NCBI GenBank assembly: GCA_035938395.1
Contig: DASZGY010000027.1
Span: 1-13,255, forward strand
Direction: 5' to 3'
DNA length: 13,255 bases
From: JALZAA01 sp035938395
GTDB taxonomy: Bacteria; Actinomycetota; Acidimicrobiia; IMCC26256; JACDBD01
Part shown: piece after piece, positions 1 through 6,988 of the stretch
How the letters are laid out: every line of letters starts with the position of its first letter
Numbering within the stretch: position 1 is the first letter of the stretch
Translations under genes and position numbers: made by a program
The notes under the pieces: generated by a model
What the model was told of the DNA's origin: nothing
What the model saw: only the letters and a program-made list of their open reading frames with translations
Databases searched by the model: none

Positions 1-242
1 CCTCGCCGCCATCGGCGCGAGCGCACGACCACCACGCCTTCGGTGGCGGCTCGCGTCACGGCCTCGCCGCGGTGCCCGACGACGAGCACGACGGGACGCA
101 GGTCGCTGGCCGTCGCGGCGCCCAAGGCCCATGACACGAGCGGCCGGCCGCGCAACTCGACGAGGGGCTTGGGGACGCGGCCGCCGAGGCGCGTCCCGCG
201 ACCGGCGGCGAGGATCGCGGCCGCGACGTCCGGTTGCGTCAA
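1..242 (-). CDS. MobA/MocA-like nucleotidyltransferase, N-terminal part (cut by the left edge)
   Basis: Partial gene; only about the first 80 residues are inside the window. The N-terminus reads AAAILAAGRGTRLGG followed by a PKPL segment, which is the nucleotide-binding signature of MobA/MocA/GlmU-type NTP transferases (LAAGxGTRxG and the downstream lysine). I chose the TTG at 242-240 because it overlaps the TGA stop of the preceding FAD-subunit gene as TTGA, the same coupling used elsewhere in this run. No strong ribosome binding site is visible, so the start is less certain than the family. Sitting directly behind molybdenum-hydroxylase subunits S and M, it is most simply a MocA-like enzyme that converts molybdopterin to the cytidine-dinucleotide form used by such enzymes. 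That function is inferred from context; a sugar-nucleotide or other NTP transferase cannot be excluded from this fragment. Confidence 0.75.
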   Translation of the reverse strand, partial: MTQPDVAAAILAAGRGTRLGGRVPKPLVELRGRPLVSWALGAATASDLRPVVLVVGHRGEAVTRAATEGVVVVRSRRWRR

Positions 243-1060
243 GCCGATGCGGCTTCGAGCGCGCGCCGCACGAGCACGCGCGCAAGGTGCTCGCGGTATT
301 CGGGCGTGGCGTTGATGTCGCCGGACGGCTCCGTCCCTTCGCCGGCGCGCTCGGCCGCCTCCGCCATCGACGCTCCCCCGGCGAGCGCCTCCTCCACCGC
401 GACGGCGCGAAGCGGTGTAGCGCCCATGTTGACGAGTGCGACGCGCGTGTCGCCGTTCCGGACCGCCATGGCGCCGACGATGGCCCAGTCCTGGGCCCGG
501 CGCTGGAACTTCTGGTACGAGAACCCGGCGCCGCGCGACTTCGGCACTCGGATCTCGGTCATCAGCTCGTCCGGCTCCAGGGCGGTCTCGAGGAAGCCCC
601 GGAAGAACTCGGCAGCGGCGACGGTCCGCTCGCCCCCAGGGCCCTGGACGACGAACGTCGCGTCGAGCGCGAGGAGCAGGGCGGGAAGGTCCGAGGCCGG
701 GTCCCCGTGGGAGACGGACCCGCCGATCGTTCCGCGGTGTCGCACCTGGTTGTCGCCGACTTCTGACGCCACCGTGCGCAACGGGGCGCAGTGCGCCGCG
801 AGGACATCGCTGGTCTCGAGATCGCGATGGCGGGTGAGCGCGCCCACCGCGAGGTGGTCACCGGCGTCGCGGACGTAGGAGAGGTCGCGGACGCGCCCGA
901 CGTCCACGAGGACCGTCGGGGTGGCGAGCCGCAGCTTCATCAACGGCAGCAGCGACATCCCGCCGGCGAGGAGCTTGGCGTCGTCCCCGTGCTCGGCGAG
1001 CGCCGCGATCGCCTCGCCGGCCGAGCCGGCCCGCACGTAGTCGAACGGCGCCGGGATCAT
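239..1060 (-). CDS. FAD-binding medium subunit of a molybdenum hydroxylase (CoxM/XdhB family)
   Basis: A 273-residue protein matching the medium, FAD-binding subunit of three-subunit molybdenum hydroxylases (CO dehydrogenase, xanthine dehydrogenase and relatives). It passes electrons from the FeS subunit to FAD and on to an acceptor. Both FAD-binding motifs are in their usual places: AGGMS at residues 32-36 and TIGGS at 111-115, followed by a DPASDLPA segment. The ATG at 1060 gives the family-typical N-terminus MIPAPFDYVR and overlaps the FeS-subunit stop codon as ATGA. An in-frame reading continues upstream to 1228, but that part lies inside the FeS-subunit gene and is not family-like. The stop overlaps the next gene as TTGA. 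The family assignment is secure. The substrate cannot be told without the large subunit, so I do not call it coxM outright. Confidence 0.92.
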   Translation of the reverse strand: MIPAPFDYVRAGSAGEAIAALAEHGDDAKLLAGGMSLLPLMKLRLATPTVLVDVGRVRDLSYVRDAGDHLAVGALTRHRDLETSDVLAAHCAPLRTVASEVGDNQVRHRGTIGGSVSHGDPASDLPALLLALDATFVVQGPGGERTVAAAEFFRGFLETALEPDELMTEIRVPKSRGAGFSYQKFQRRAQDWAIVGAMAVRNGDTRVALVNMGATPLRAVAVEEALAGGASMAEAAERAGEGTEPSGDINATPEYREHLARVLVRRALEAASA

Positions 1061-1518
1061 CGGCTCGTCCCCGCCGCTGCGAGCACGGCCTTGACGATGT
1101 TGTGGTAGCCGGTGCAGCGGCACAGGTTGCCCTCGAGCCCCAGGCGAACATCGCGTTCGGTCGGGCTGGGGATCTCGTCGAGCAGCGACACGGTCGCCAT
1201 GACCATCCCGGCCGTGCAGAACCCGCACTGGAGCGCGTGCGACTCGTGGAACGCGGCCTGGACCGGATGCAACTCGTCACCGTCCGCCAGGCCTTCGATC
1301 GTCGTGATCTCCGACCCGTCCGCCTGGGCCGCGAGCATCGTGCACGACTTCACCGATTCACCGTCGACGAGCACGGTGCACGCGCCGCACGACGACGTGT
1401 CGCAGCCGATCTTGGTGCCCGTGAGGCCCACGACCTCGCGGAGGTACTGCACGAGGAGCAGGCGAGGCTCGACGTCGTGCTCGTGCGCTTGCCCGTTGAC
1501 GGTCGTGCCGATCCGCAC
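1057..1518 (-). CDS. Two-[2Fe-2S] small subunit of a molybdenum hydroxylase (CoxS/XdhC-type ferredoxin subunit)
   Basis: A 153-residue iron-sulfur subunit, the normal length for the small chain of CO dehydrogenase/xanthine dehydrogenase-type enzymes. It carries electrons from the molybdenum site to FAD. All eight cluster cysteines are present: C39, C44, C47 and C59 form the plant-ferredoxin-type cluster (GCDTSSCGAC, then C59), and C98, C101, C133 and C135 form the second cluster (CGFC and CRC, followed by TGY). The start is a GTG at 1518 with a purine-rich stretch (1519-1530, GAGGGGGGAGCG on the coding strand) just upstream. It overlaps the FAD subunit by ATGA, so the two are co-translated. 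It begins 63 bases after the PPOX-family gene, the largest gap in this part of the minus-strand run, so it may have its own promoter. Confidence 0.94.
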   Translation of the reverse strand: MRIGTTVNGQAHEHDVEPRLLLVQYLREVVGLTGTKIGCDTSSCGACTVLVDGESVKSCTMLAAQADGSEITTIEGLADGDELHPVQAAFHESHALQCGFCTAGMVMATVSLLDEIPSPTERDVRLGLEGNLCRCTGYHNIVKAVLAAAGTSR

Positions 1519-1550
1519 CGCTCCCCCCTCACCCGTTTCGGTGTGGCCGG

Positions 1551-1556
1551 ACCTTA
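1551..1556 (-). promoter_or_regulatory. Possible -10 element for the molybdenum-hydroxylase genes
   Basis: In the 63-base gap before the FeS-subunit gene, the minus strand reads TAAGGT (within GGGATAAGGT), a match to the actinobacterial TANNNT -10 pattern, 32 bases ahead of the GTG start. No convincing -35 box lies at the expected distance. The gap position supports a separate promoter, but a 6-base match in a short gap is weak evidence. Confidence 0.25.
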
Positions 1557-1581
1557 TCCCGCGCCCCCGGTGGTCCTGGCG

Positions 1582-1992
1582 CTAGCCGCTGCGGTCCGGG
1601 CCGGCGCGCTGGAGCTCGACGCGGACGAGCACGCGGCGCTCGCGTTCCATCGCGCCGCGGTATTCGTCCCAGTCGGGATGCTCGCCGGCGAGTGAGCGGT
1701 AGTACTCGACGAGGAGGTCCATCGCCTCCGGGAGGGAGACGACCTCGGCGATCCCGTCGACCTGGATCCAGTCCCCGAAGAAGCGGTCGTTCAGCACGCA
1801 CAGCGAGACGCGAGGATCGCGGCGGATGTTCTTCACCTTGAGCGCCGTCTCGCGGGTGCTGACCGCGACCCGTCCGCCGGCGTCGACACCGCAGACGACG
1901 GGTGACAGCTGCGGGTCACCGTTCGTGCGCCGCGTCGTCATCACGGCACGGTGGTTGTTCCTGGCGAACTCGCGAGCGGCGTCGAGGTCCAT
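1582..1992 (-). CDS. PPOX-class, probably F420-dependent oxidoreductase
   Basis: A 136-residue single-domain split-barrel protein of the pyridoxamine 5'-phosphate oxidase-like superfamily. The N-terminus (AREFARNNHRAVMTTRRTNGDPQLSPV) and the DPRVSLCVLND...WIQVDGIAEVV segment are typical of the short actinobacterial members annotated as PPOX-class F420-dependent enzymes (FDOR-B type), which reduce varied substrates with reduced deazaflavin F420. The ATG at 1992 lies 3 bases after the yebC stop codon, with only a weak purine stretch upstream, so it is probably translated by coupling to yebC. Although it sits downstream of the PLP synthase genes pdxS and pdxT, the short length and sequence fit the F420 group better than PdxH. 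A role in vitamin B6 metabolism should not be assumed. Cofactor and substrate are inferred from family only. Confidence 0.82.
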   Translation of the reverse strand: MDLDAAREFARNNHRAVMTTRRTNGDPQLSPVVCGVDAGGRVAVSTRETALKVKNIRRDPRVSLCVLNDRFFGDWIQVDGIAEVVSLPEAMDLLVEYYRSLAGEHPDWDEYRGAMERERRVLVRVELQRAGPDRSG

Positions 1993-1995
1993 CGC

Positions 1996-2748
1996 CTACG
2001 CGACCACTGCTTGGAGCACGTCGTCCGGGATGTCGAAGTTCGCGTAGACGGCTTGGACGTCGTCGTGCTCCTCCAGGGCGTCGATCAGCCGCAGGACGCC
2101 CCGGGCCGTGGCCTCGTCGGTGAGGGGCACGGTCTGATTCGGCAGCATCGTGAGCTCGGCGCTCGTGAACGGGATCCCCGCTCCCTCGAGGGCGCCGCGG
2201 ACCGACTGCAGATCGGTCGGCGACGTGGTGATCCGCCAGGCATCGCCCTCGTCGACGATGTCCTCGGCGCCGGCGTCGAGCGCCGCCAACATGAGGTCGT
2301 CCTCGGTCGCGGCGCGCCGCTCGACGTAGATCACTCCCTTGCGCTCGAACTGCCACGCCACCGCACCCGGCTCGGCCAGCGAACCCCCGTTGCGGGTGAA
2401 GATGTTCTTCACCTCTTGCCCGGTGCGGTTGCGGTTGTCGGTGAGGCACTCGATGTAGACGGCGACGCCGCCGGAGGCGTACCCCTCGTAGCTCGCCGGC
2501 TCGTACCGGACGCCCTCGAGCTCGCCCGTGCCGCGCTTGATGGCGCGGTCGATCGTGTCCGCGGGGACGGAGCTGTCGCGCGCCTTCTGCAGGGCCGCCC
2601 GCAGGGTCGGGTTCCCCTCGAGATCGGCTCCGCCGCCGCGCGCGGCGACCTCGACCTGCTTGATCAACTTCGCGAAGAGCTTCCCCCGCGCCTTGTCGGC
2701 AGCGCCCTTCTTGTGCTTGATGGAGTGCCACTTCGAATGTCCGCTCAC
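1996..2748 (-). CDS. yebC: YebC/PmpR family regulatory protein (TACO1 family)
   Basis: A 250-residue protein with the hallmark N-terminus SGHSKWHSIKHKKGAADKARGK and the internal LRAALQKARDSSVPADTIDRAIKRG and EVKNIFTRNGGSL segments of the YebC/TACO1 family. Family members are described as transcriptional regulators (PmpR) or as ribosome-associated factors helping translation of difficult, for example proline-rich, stretches. Sequence alone does not say which applies here. The start is GTG at 2748, preceded after 5 bases by AAAGGAG, and it overlaps the pdxT stop as GTGA. The pdxT-yebC adjacency is also seen in mycobacteria (from memory). What differs is the downstream side: no ruvC/ruvA/ruvB follows, but a PPOX-family gene 3 bases after the stop. 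Confidence 0.96.
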   Translation of the reverse strand: MSGHSKWHSIKHKKGAADKARGKLFAKLIKQVEVAARGGGADLEGNPTLRAALQKARDSSVPADTIDRAIKRGTGELEGVRYEPASYEGYASGGVAVYIECLTDNRNRTGQEVKNIFTRNGGSLAEPGAVAWQFERKGVIYVERRAATEDDLMLAALDAGAEDIVDEGDAWRITTSPTDLQSVRGALEGAGIPFTSAELTMLPNQTVPLTDEATARGVLRLIDALEEHDDVQAVYANFDIPDDVLQAVVA

Positions 2749-3389
2749 GTCTTCTCCTTTGGCGCCGTCGCAAGCTCCGGCTCTGCGGCGCCGGTCGGCA
2801 AAGCCGCCGTCGCCGCGGTTCCCTCGGTGAGAAATCGTTGGTGAAGCCGGAGGTCGCCCGACAGCTCGGGATGGAACGTCGCCGCCCAGATCGCACCCTG
2901 GCGGACGAGCACGGGGTGTTCGTCGTGGGTGGCGAGCACCTCGACCGCGTCACCGACGCGCTCGACGACCGGCGCCCGGATGAACACGCCGGGAAAGTCG
3001 CCCTGGATCCCGTTCACCCTGAGCCCGGCTTCGAACGACTCGCGCTGACGTCCGTACGCGTTGCGCACCACCGAGCAATCCAGCAAAGCCAGCGCGGGGG
3101 ACGAGGCGACGCCGGCGGCGTCGCGCACGTCGTCGGCGAGCAGGATCAGGCCGGCGCAGGTCCCGAACGCCGGCAGCCCATCGGTCAGCGCGGCGTGGAG
3201 CGGCTCGCGCAGTGCCGAAGTGTCGAGGAGCTTGCCGATCGTCGTCGACTCGCCGCCGGGCATGAACAACGCGTCGAGGCCACCGAGATGCTCGGGAACC
3301 CGGACCTCGACCGCTTCGACGCCGAGCGCGTCGAGCACCTCACGATGCTCGCGGAACGCCCCCTGGAGCGCGAGAACGCCGACCTTCAT
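2745..3389 (-). CDS. pdxT: Pyridoxal 5'-phosphate synthase glutaminase subunit PdxT
   Basis: A 214-residue class I glutaminase that hydrolyses glutamine and channels ammonia to PdxS in the deoxyxylulose-independent PLP synthase. The N-terminus MKVGVLALQGAFREH, the MPGGESTTIGKL loop, the nucleophile cysteine in GTCAGLILLA and the His/Glu of the triad in FHPELSGD are all present, so it should be active. It starts 30 bases after the pdxS stop. Compared with typical PdxT proteins of about 190-200 residues, it has an Ala/Pro-rich tail of roughly 24 residues after the last conserved segment (HQRFLTEG). The end of that tail overlaps the yebC ribosome binding site. Pairing with pdxS next door confirms the assignment. 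Confidence 0.97.
   Translation of the reverse strand: MKVGVLALQGAFREHREVLDALGVEAVEVRVPEHLGGLDALFMPGGESTTIGKLLDTSALREPLHAALTDGLPAFGTCAGLILLADDVRDAAGVASSPALALLDCSVVRNAYGRQRESFEAGLRVNGIQGDFPGVFIRAPVVERVGDAVEVLATHDEHPVLVRQGAIWAATFHPELSGDLRLHQRFLTEGTAATAALPTGAAEPELATAPKEKT
2754..2760 (-). promoter_or_regulatory. Ribosome binding site that fixes the yebC GTG start
   Basis: The coding strand reads AAAGGAG with 5 bases to the GTG. These bases also encode the last residues of PdxT (PKEKT), so the pdxT 3' end doubles as the yebC ribosome binding site. Together with the GTGA overlap this makes the start call firm. Confidence 0.8.
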
Positions 3390-3405
3390 GACCTGGGGGT
3401 ACCCG

Positions 3406-3419
3406 GTCGTGTGCCACGA

Positions 3420-3420
<1 letters not shown>
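3406..3420. other. Small perfect inverted repeat in the pdxS-pdxT gap
   Basis: GTCGTG and CACGAC flank a 3-base loop, giving a 6-bp hairpin beginning at the pdxS stop codon on the minus strand. No T-run follows, so it does not look like an intrinsic terminator. It could modestly pause transcription or stabilise the mRNA end, or be chance in G+C-rich DNA. Confidence 0.3.
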
Positions 3421-4304
<884 letters not shown>

Positions 4305-4310
4305 GAGCTC

Positions 4311-4316
4311 AGTCTA
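4311..4316 (-). promoter_or_regulatory. -10 element of a probable leaderless pdxS promoter
   Basis: The minus strand reads TAGACT followed by 6 bases and then the pdxS ATG. That spacing would put transcription initiation at or next to the A of the start codon. The absence of a Shine-Dalgarno sequence fits. TAGACT matches the actinobacterial TANNNT -10 pattern, and the same TAGACTnnGCTC string occurs before the EF-G-like gene. No clear -35 box is seen. Confidence 0.55.
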
Positions 4317-4351
4317 CCGACGGCATTCGGCCGGCCCGCCGGGGTTGCTCG

Positions 4352-5386
4352 CTAGCTCGACGGCGGCGGCGGTGCGGGCGCGGTCACGTCGACCGGAGCC
4401 CCGATCGGCAGCAGCTCGACCCACGTCCGACCCGGGAGCAGCTTGATCGGCTTCCCGGCGGCGTCGACGTACTGTGCCGGCTGCTCCTTCGCCGGCCGGG
4501 TCCAGTGGCCCCTGACGATCTTCCCGTCGGTGAACACCCACGCGTCGCCCTGGCCGACGGTCTGGCCCTCGGCGGTGGGGTTGCCGGCGCCGCCCTCGTA
4601 GTTCGTGAACTGCACGATCACGTTCGTGGGGGCGATCTGCGCGCCGGAGGCGGCGGTGAACGGCGTCGCGCCGTAGCTCCGCTTCCACGTCCGGGACGGG
4701 GCGTCGTACGTGTAGGTCGGGTCGTACGGAGCGATGAACCCCACGTGCAGAGTCGCGGCGGGATCACCGGTCGACGCCTCGCTCTTCCCGAGGTACTGGA
4801 AGAGCGCCTTCGGAGGCACGGGCTGGCCCCCCTTGCCGATCAGATCGGCGGGACGCCCGAACAGGTTGTGCGGCGCGGGGCGGGTGCGCTCGCGGAACAT
4901 GGCATTCCCCGCGCCCGACTCGTCGATCGCGTTCACGGGCGCCTGCTTGATGAGGTCGACGTTCTGCGGCGCACCACCCGAGTAGGCGAACACCCCGCCG
5001 AGCGGCCACACCACGTTCGGGTCGGTCGCCCGCACGGATCGGATCGGGCCGACCTGGTCGGGCAGCGTCGAGTTGAAGATCGTGAGCAACCGCGTGACGT
5101 TGCCCTCGACCTGCTCCTCGTAGACGACGTCGGCGACGTCGACGCCCGCCTGCGGGCGCACTCCCCGTTCGTCGGCGTTGTCGATCTTCACCTCGAGTGC
5201 AGACCGGGTGAGGCTGTCGCCCGCCGGCGCCACCCCGGTGAGTGGCGCGACCGCCTCCGGCGGGGCGGCCTTCTTCGTCGTCTTCTTCTTGGCACTCCCC
5301 CCGCCGCCTCCGCACGCGGCGAGTACGAGCGCCAGCGCGGCGGTCACTGCGAGGAGTTGAACGACGAGCGTGCTACGTCGGCGCAC
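4352..5386 (-). CDS. DUF3048 (YerB-family) predicted lipoprotein
   Basis: A 344-residue predicted lipoprotein of the DUF3048 family (YerB-like), whose biochemical role is not established. From the chosen start there is an arginine-rich n-region (RRR at 2-4), a hydrophobic stretch at about 7-24 and a lipobox LAAC with the lipidated cysteine at C25. A glycine- and lysine-rich linker follows, then the DUF3048 domain (EVKIDNADERGVRPQAGVDVADVVYEE, a segment around GPIRSVRATD and RPAPHNLFG), then a C-terminal part ending in a proline-rich tail. I chose GTG at 5386: it overlaps the htpX stop as TAGTG and has AAGGAG 5 bases upstream. An ATG at 5455 would lie inside htpX and put 23 extra hydrophilic residues before the signal peptide. 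The coupling to htpX suggests a role at the cell envelope, which is inference. Confidence 0.9.
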   Translation of the reverse strand: MRRRSTLVVQLLAVTAALALVLAACGGGGGSAKKKTTKKAAPPEAVAPLTGVAPAGDSLTRSALEVKIDNADERGVRPQAGVDVADVVYEEQVEGNVTRLLTIFNSTLPDQVGPIRSVRATDPNVVWPLGGVFAYSGGAPQNVDLIKQAPVNAIDESGAGNAMFRERTRPAPHNLFGRPADLIGKGGQPVPPKALFQYLGKSEASTGDPAATLHVGFIAPYDPTYTYDAPSRTWKRSYGATPFTAASGAQIAPTNVIVQFTNYEGGAGNPTAEGQTVGQGDAWVFTDGKIVRGHWTRPAKEQPAQYVDAAGKPIKLLPGRTWVELLPIGAPVDVTAPAPPPPSS

Positions 5387-6318
5387 TACATCTCCTTCAG
5401 GATCCGGATCCGCTCGTCGAGCGGCGGGTGGGTGTCGAACGCCCGGTTCAGCCACGACCCCTTGTTCGAGCCGTCGCCGTTGCCCTCACCGTCCTCCGCG
5501 CCGCGTTCGAGCGGCGACTCGATCCACATCTGGGCGGTGGCGCGGGTGGCGTGATGGACGACGGCCTTGTCGTTCTTGAGCTTCTCGAGCGCCGCGATCA
5601 GCCCGGGAGGGTAGCGAGTGAGCTGGACGCCGCTCGCATCGGCCAGCAGCTCCCGACGCCGGCTCACCGCGAACTGCATGAGGAGCGCGATGAAGGGCGC
5701 CAGGATCAGCAGGGCGAAGGCGAGGATCACGAGGATGATGCCGAGGCCGCCGCTGTCCGCCGAGTCGCGTCGGTCCCCTCGCCCCCCGAACCACATGAAG
5801 CGCAACCCTAGGTCGGAGAGCAACGCGATCGCCCCCACCGCAGTCACCGCCACGGTGGCCACGAGGATGTCGTAGTTCTTCACGTGCGACAGCTCGTGCG
5901 CGATCACGCCTTCGAGCTCCACCCGGTTCATCGTCTCGAGCAGACCGGTGGTGACGGCGAGGGCGGCGTGCTTGGGATTGCGTCCGGTCGCGAACGCGTT
6001 CGGTGCGGGATCGTCGACCACGTACAGCCGCGGCTTCGGGAGCCCGGCCGCGATGCAGAGCCCTTCGACGAGGTTGTGGTACCGCTGGTACTCGGGCCCT
6101 TCGGCGGGCTTGGCGCGGCTGGCGGCCAGCGCCACCCGGTCCGAGTAGAAGTACGAGCCCCACGCCATGGCGATCGCGAACACGATCGCGACGACCACAC
6201 CGATCGCGCCGAACCCCAGGAGGTAGTTGAACGCGAGCGCGGCGACAGCGATGAGCGCGACGAAGAAGAACAGCAACAGGAACGTGCGTCGCTTGTTCTT
6301 CGCGATCTGTTCGTACAC
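5386..6318 (-). CDS. htpX: HtpX-like M48 family membrane zinc metalloprotease
   Basis: A 310-residue integral membrane protease of peptidase family M48B. Hydrophobic segments at about 13-33 and 36-57 precede the catalytic domain, which carries the zinc motif HELSH (H141, E142, H145) and the third ligand region RRRELLADASG (E223). Two further hydrophobic stretches lie at about 151-170 and 191-218. The PNAFATGRNPKHAALAVTTGLL segment and the C-terminal THPPLDERI are family hallmarks. HtpX relatives degrade damaged or misfolded membrane proteins. The GTG at 6318 has GGGGAG 8 bases upstream. Its last codons contain the ribosome binding site of the DUF3048 gene, which starts within the stop codon. 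The lemA gene immediately upstream is a well-known companion of htpX. A glycine/asparagine/aspartate-rich insertion (about residues 275-288) precedes the C-terminal motif. Confidence 0.95.
   Translation of the reverse strand: MYEQIAKNKRRTFLLLFFFVALIAVAALAFNYLLGFGAIGVVVAIVFAIAMAWGSYFYSDRVALAASRAKPAEGPEYQRYHNLVEGLCIAAGLPKPRLYVVDDPAPNAFATGRNPKHAALAVTTGLLETMNRVELEGVIAHELSHVKNYDILVATVAVTAVGAIALLSDLGLRFMWFGGRGDRRDSADSGGLGIILVILAFALLILAPFIALLMQFAVSRRRELLADASGVQLTRYPPGLIAALEKLKNDKAVVHHATRATAQMWIESPLERGAEDGEGNGDGSNKGSWLNRAFDTHPPLDERIRILKEM
5392..5397 (-). promoter_or_regulatory. Ribosome binding site that fixes the DUF3048 GTG start
   Basis: The coding strand reads AAGGAG, 5 bases before the GTG at 5386, within the last codons of htpX (encoding LKEM). 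It decides between the GTG and the ATG at 5455, which has no comparable support. Confidence 0.75.
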
Positions 6319-6354
6319 CGGCGGCGCTCCCCGTGTCCGAGCCGTCGCTTATCG

Positions 6355-6400
6355 GAGCCGGGGCCGCGCGGGCACCGAGCGAGTGCCCGGAGCGCGGCTC
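6355..6400. other. Strong stem-loop between lemA and htpX
   Basis: An imperfect inverted repeat: GAGCCG (6355-6360) pairs with CGGCTC (6395-6400), CGC (6365-6367) with GCG (6392-6394), and CGGGCAC (6369-6375) with GTGCCCG (6383-6389), around a 7-base loop. That is 16 base pairs with small internal loops. On the minus strand it begins at the lemA stop codon and fills the first half of the 80-base gap before htpX. No T-tract follows, so a classical rho-independent terminator is not supported. It may attenuate or stabilise lemA mRNA relative to htpX. Confidence 0.6.
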
Positions 6401-6950
6401 AGAACTCGACCCGGACCGGTCCTGTTGCTTCGGGCTCGCCTTCGAAGTATTCGCGCTTCTCGAAATTGAACATCCCGGCGATGACGTTGCGCGGGAACGT
6501 CTGGAGCTTGTTGTTATACGAGAGCACCGAGTCGTTGTAGAACTGCCGGGCGTACGCGACGCGGTCCTCGGTCGAGGTCAGCTCCTCCTGGAGCGACAGG
6601 AAGTTCTGGTTTGCCTTGAGGTCGGGATAGGCCTCGGCCACGGCGAACAGGCTCTTCAGGGCGCCGCTCAGGACGTTCTCGGCCTCGGCTTGCTGCGCCG
6701 GGCCCTGGGCGTTGATGGCGTTGGCCCGGGCCTGGGTGACGCTCTCGAACACCCCGCGCTCGTGGGCGGCGTAGCCCTTGACCGTGTTCACCAGGTTCGG
6801 GATCAGGTCGTAGCGCCGCTTGAGCTGGACGTCGATCTGCGACCACGCGTTGTCGATCCGGTTCCGCAGCCGGACCAGTCCGTTGTAGCTGAGGATGAAG
6901 ACGAGGATGAGGAGGACGACGAGCACGCCCACGACGATGCCGACGATCAC
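6399..6950 (-). CDS. lemA: LemA family membrane protein
   Basis: A 183-residue LemA-family protein. An N-terminal membrane segment (about residues 2-21) is followed by the family signature NAWSQIDVQLKRRYDLIPNL and VNTVKGYAAHE, and then a helical domain ending with RNVIAGMFNFEKREYFEGE. The molecular role of LemA is not well defined; it frequently sits next to htpX, as here. The reading frame stays open far upstream to 7661, but that part is antisense-like sequence inside the phosphatase gene. I chose GTG at 6950, which has AGGAG 7 bases upstream and places the membrane segment at the N-terminus. The gene is separated from the upstream phosphatase by 35 bases, and a -10-like TAGAGT overlaps the phosphatase stop codon, so it may start a new transcript. 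Confidence 0.93.
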   Translation of the reverse strand: MIVGIVVGVLVVLLILVFILSYNGLVRLRNRIDNAWSQIDVQLKRRYDLIPNLVNTVKGYAAHERGVFESVTQARANAINAQGPAQQAEAENVLSGALKSLFAVAEAYPDLKANQNFLSLQEELTSTEDRVAYARQFYNDSVLSYNNKLQTFPRNVIAGMFNFEKREYFEGEPEATGPVRVEF

Positions 6951-6957
6951 GTGACTG

Positions 6958-6962
6958 CTCCT
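6958..6962 (-). promoter_or_regulatory. Ribosome binding site that fixes the lemA GTG start
   Basis: The coding strand reads AGGAG, 7 bases before the GTG at 6950. It excludes the much longer in-frame reading upstream as the real N-terminus. Confidence 0.65.
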
Positions 6963-6982
6963 GCTAGGGGAGGACGAGACGC

Positions 6983-6988
6983 ACTCTA
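6983..6988 (-). promoter_or_regulatory. Possible -10 element for lemA-htpX-DUF3048
   Basis: The minus strand reads GGTAGAGTGC across the stop codon of the phosphatase gene. TAGAGT is one base different from the TAGACT elements before pdxS and the EF-G-like gene, and it lies 32 bases upstream of the lemA start. No -35 box is evident, so this rests on similarity and position. Confidence 0.35.

Noticed and set aside
1061..1228. N-terminal extension of the FAD subunit
   Set aside because: These 56 codons overlap the FeS-subunit gene and do not resemble the family, whereas ATG at 1060 gives the normal N-terminus and an ATGA overlap.
1582..1992. PPOX-family gene as pdxH, completing a B6 cluster
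   Set aside because: At 136 residues it is too short for PdxH and matches the F420-dependent PPOX group better. Proximity to pdxS/pdxT is not enough.
4320..4350. G+C-rich palindromic stretch as a terminator after the DUF3048 gene
   Set aside because: GGCCGGCC and nearby partial repeats are short, with no T-run. They are expected by chance in such G+C-rich DNA.
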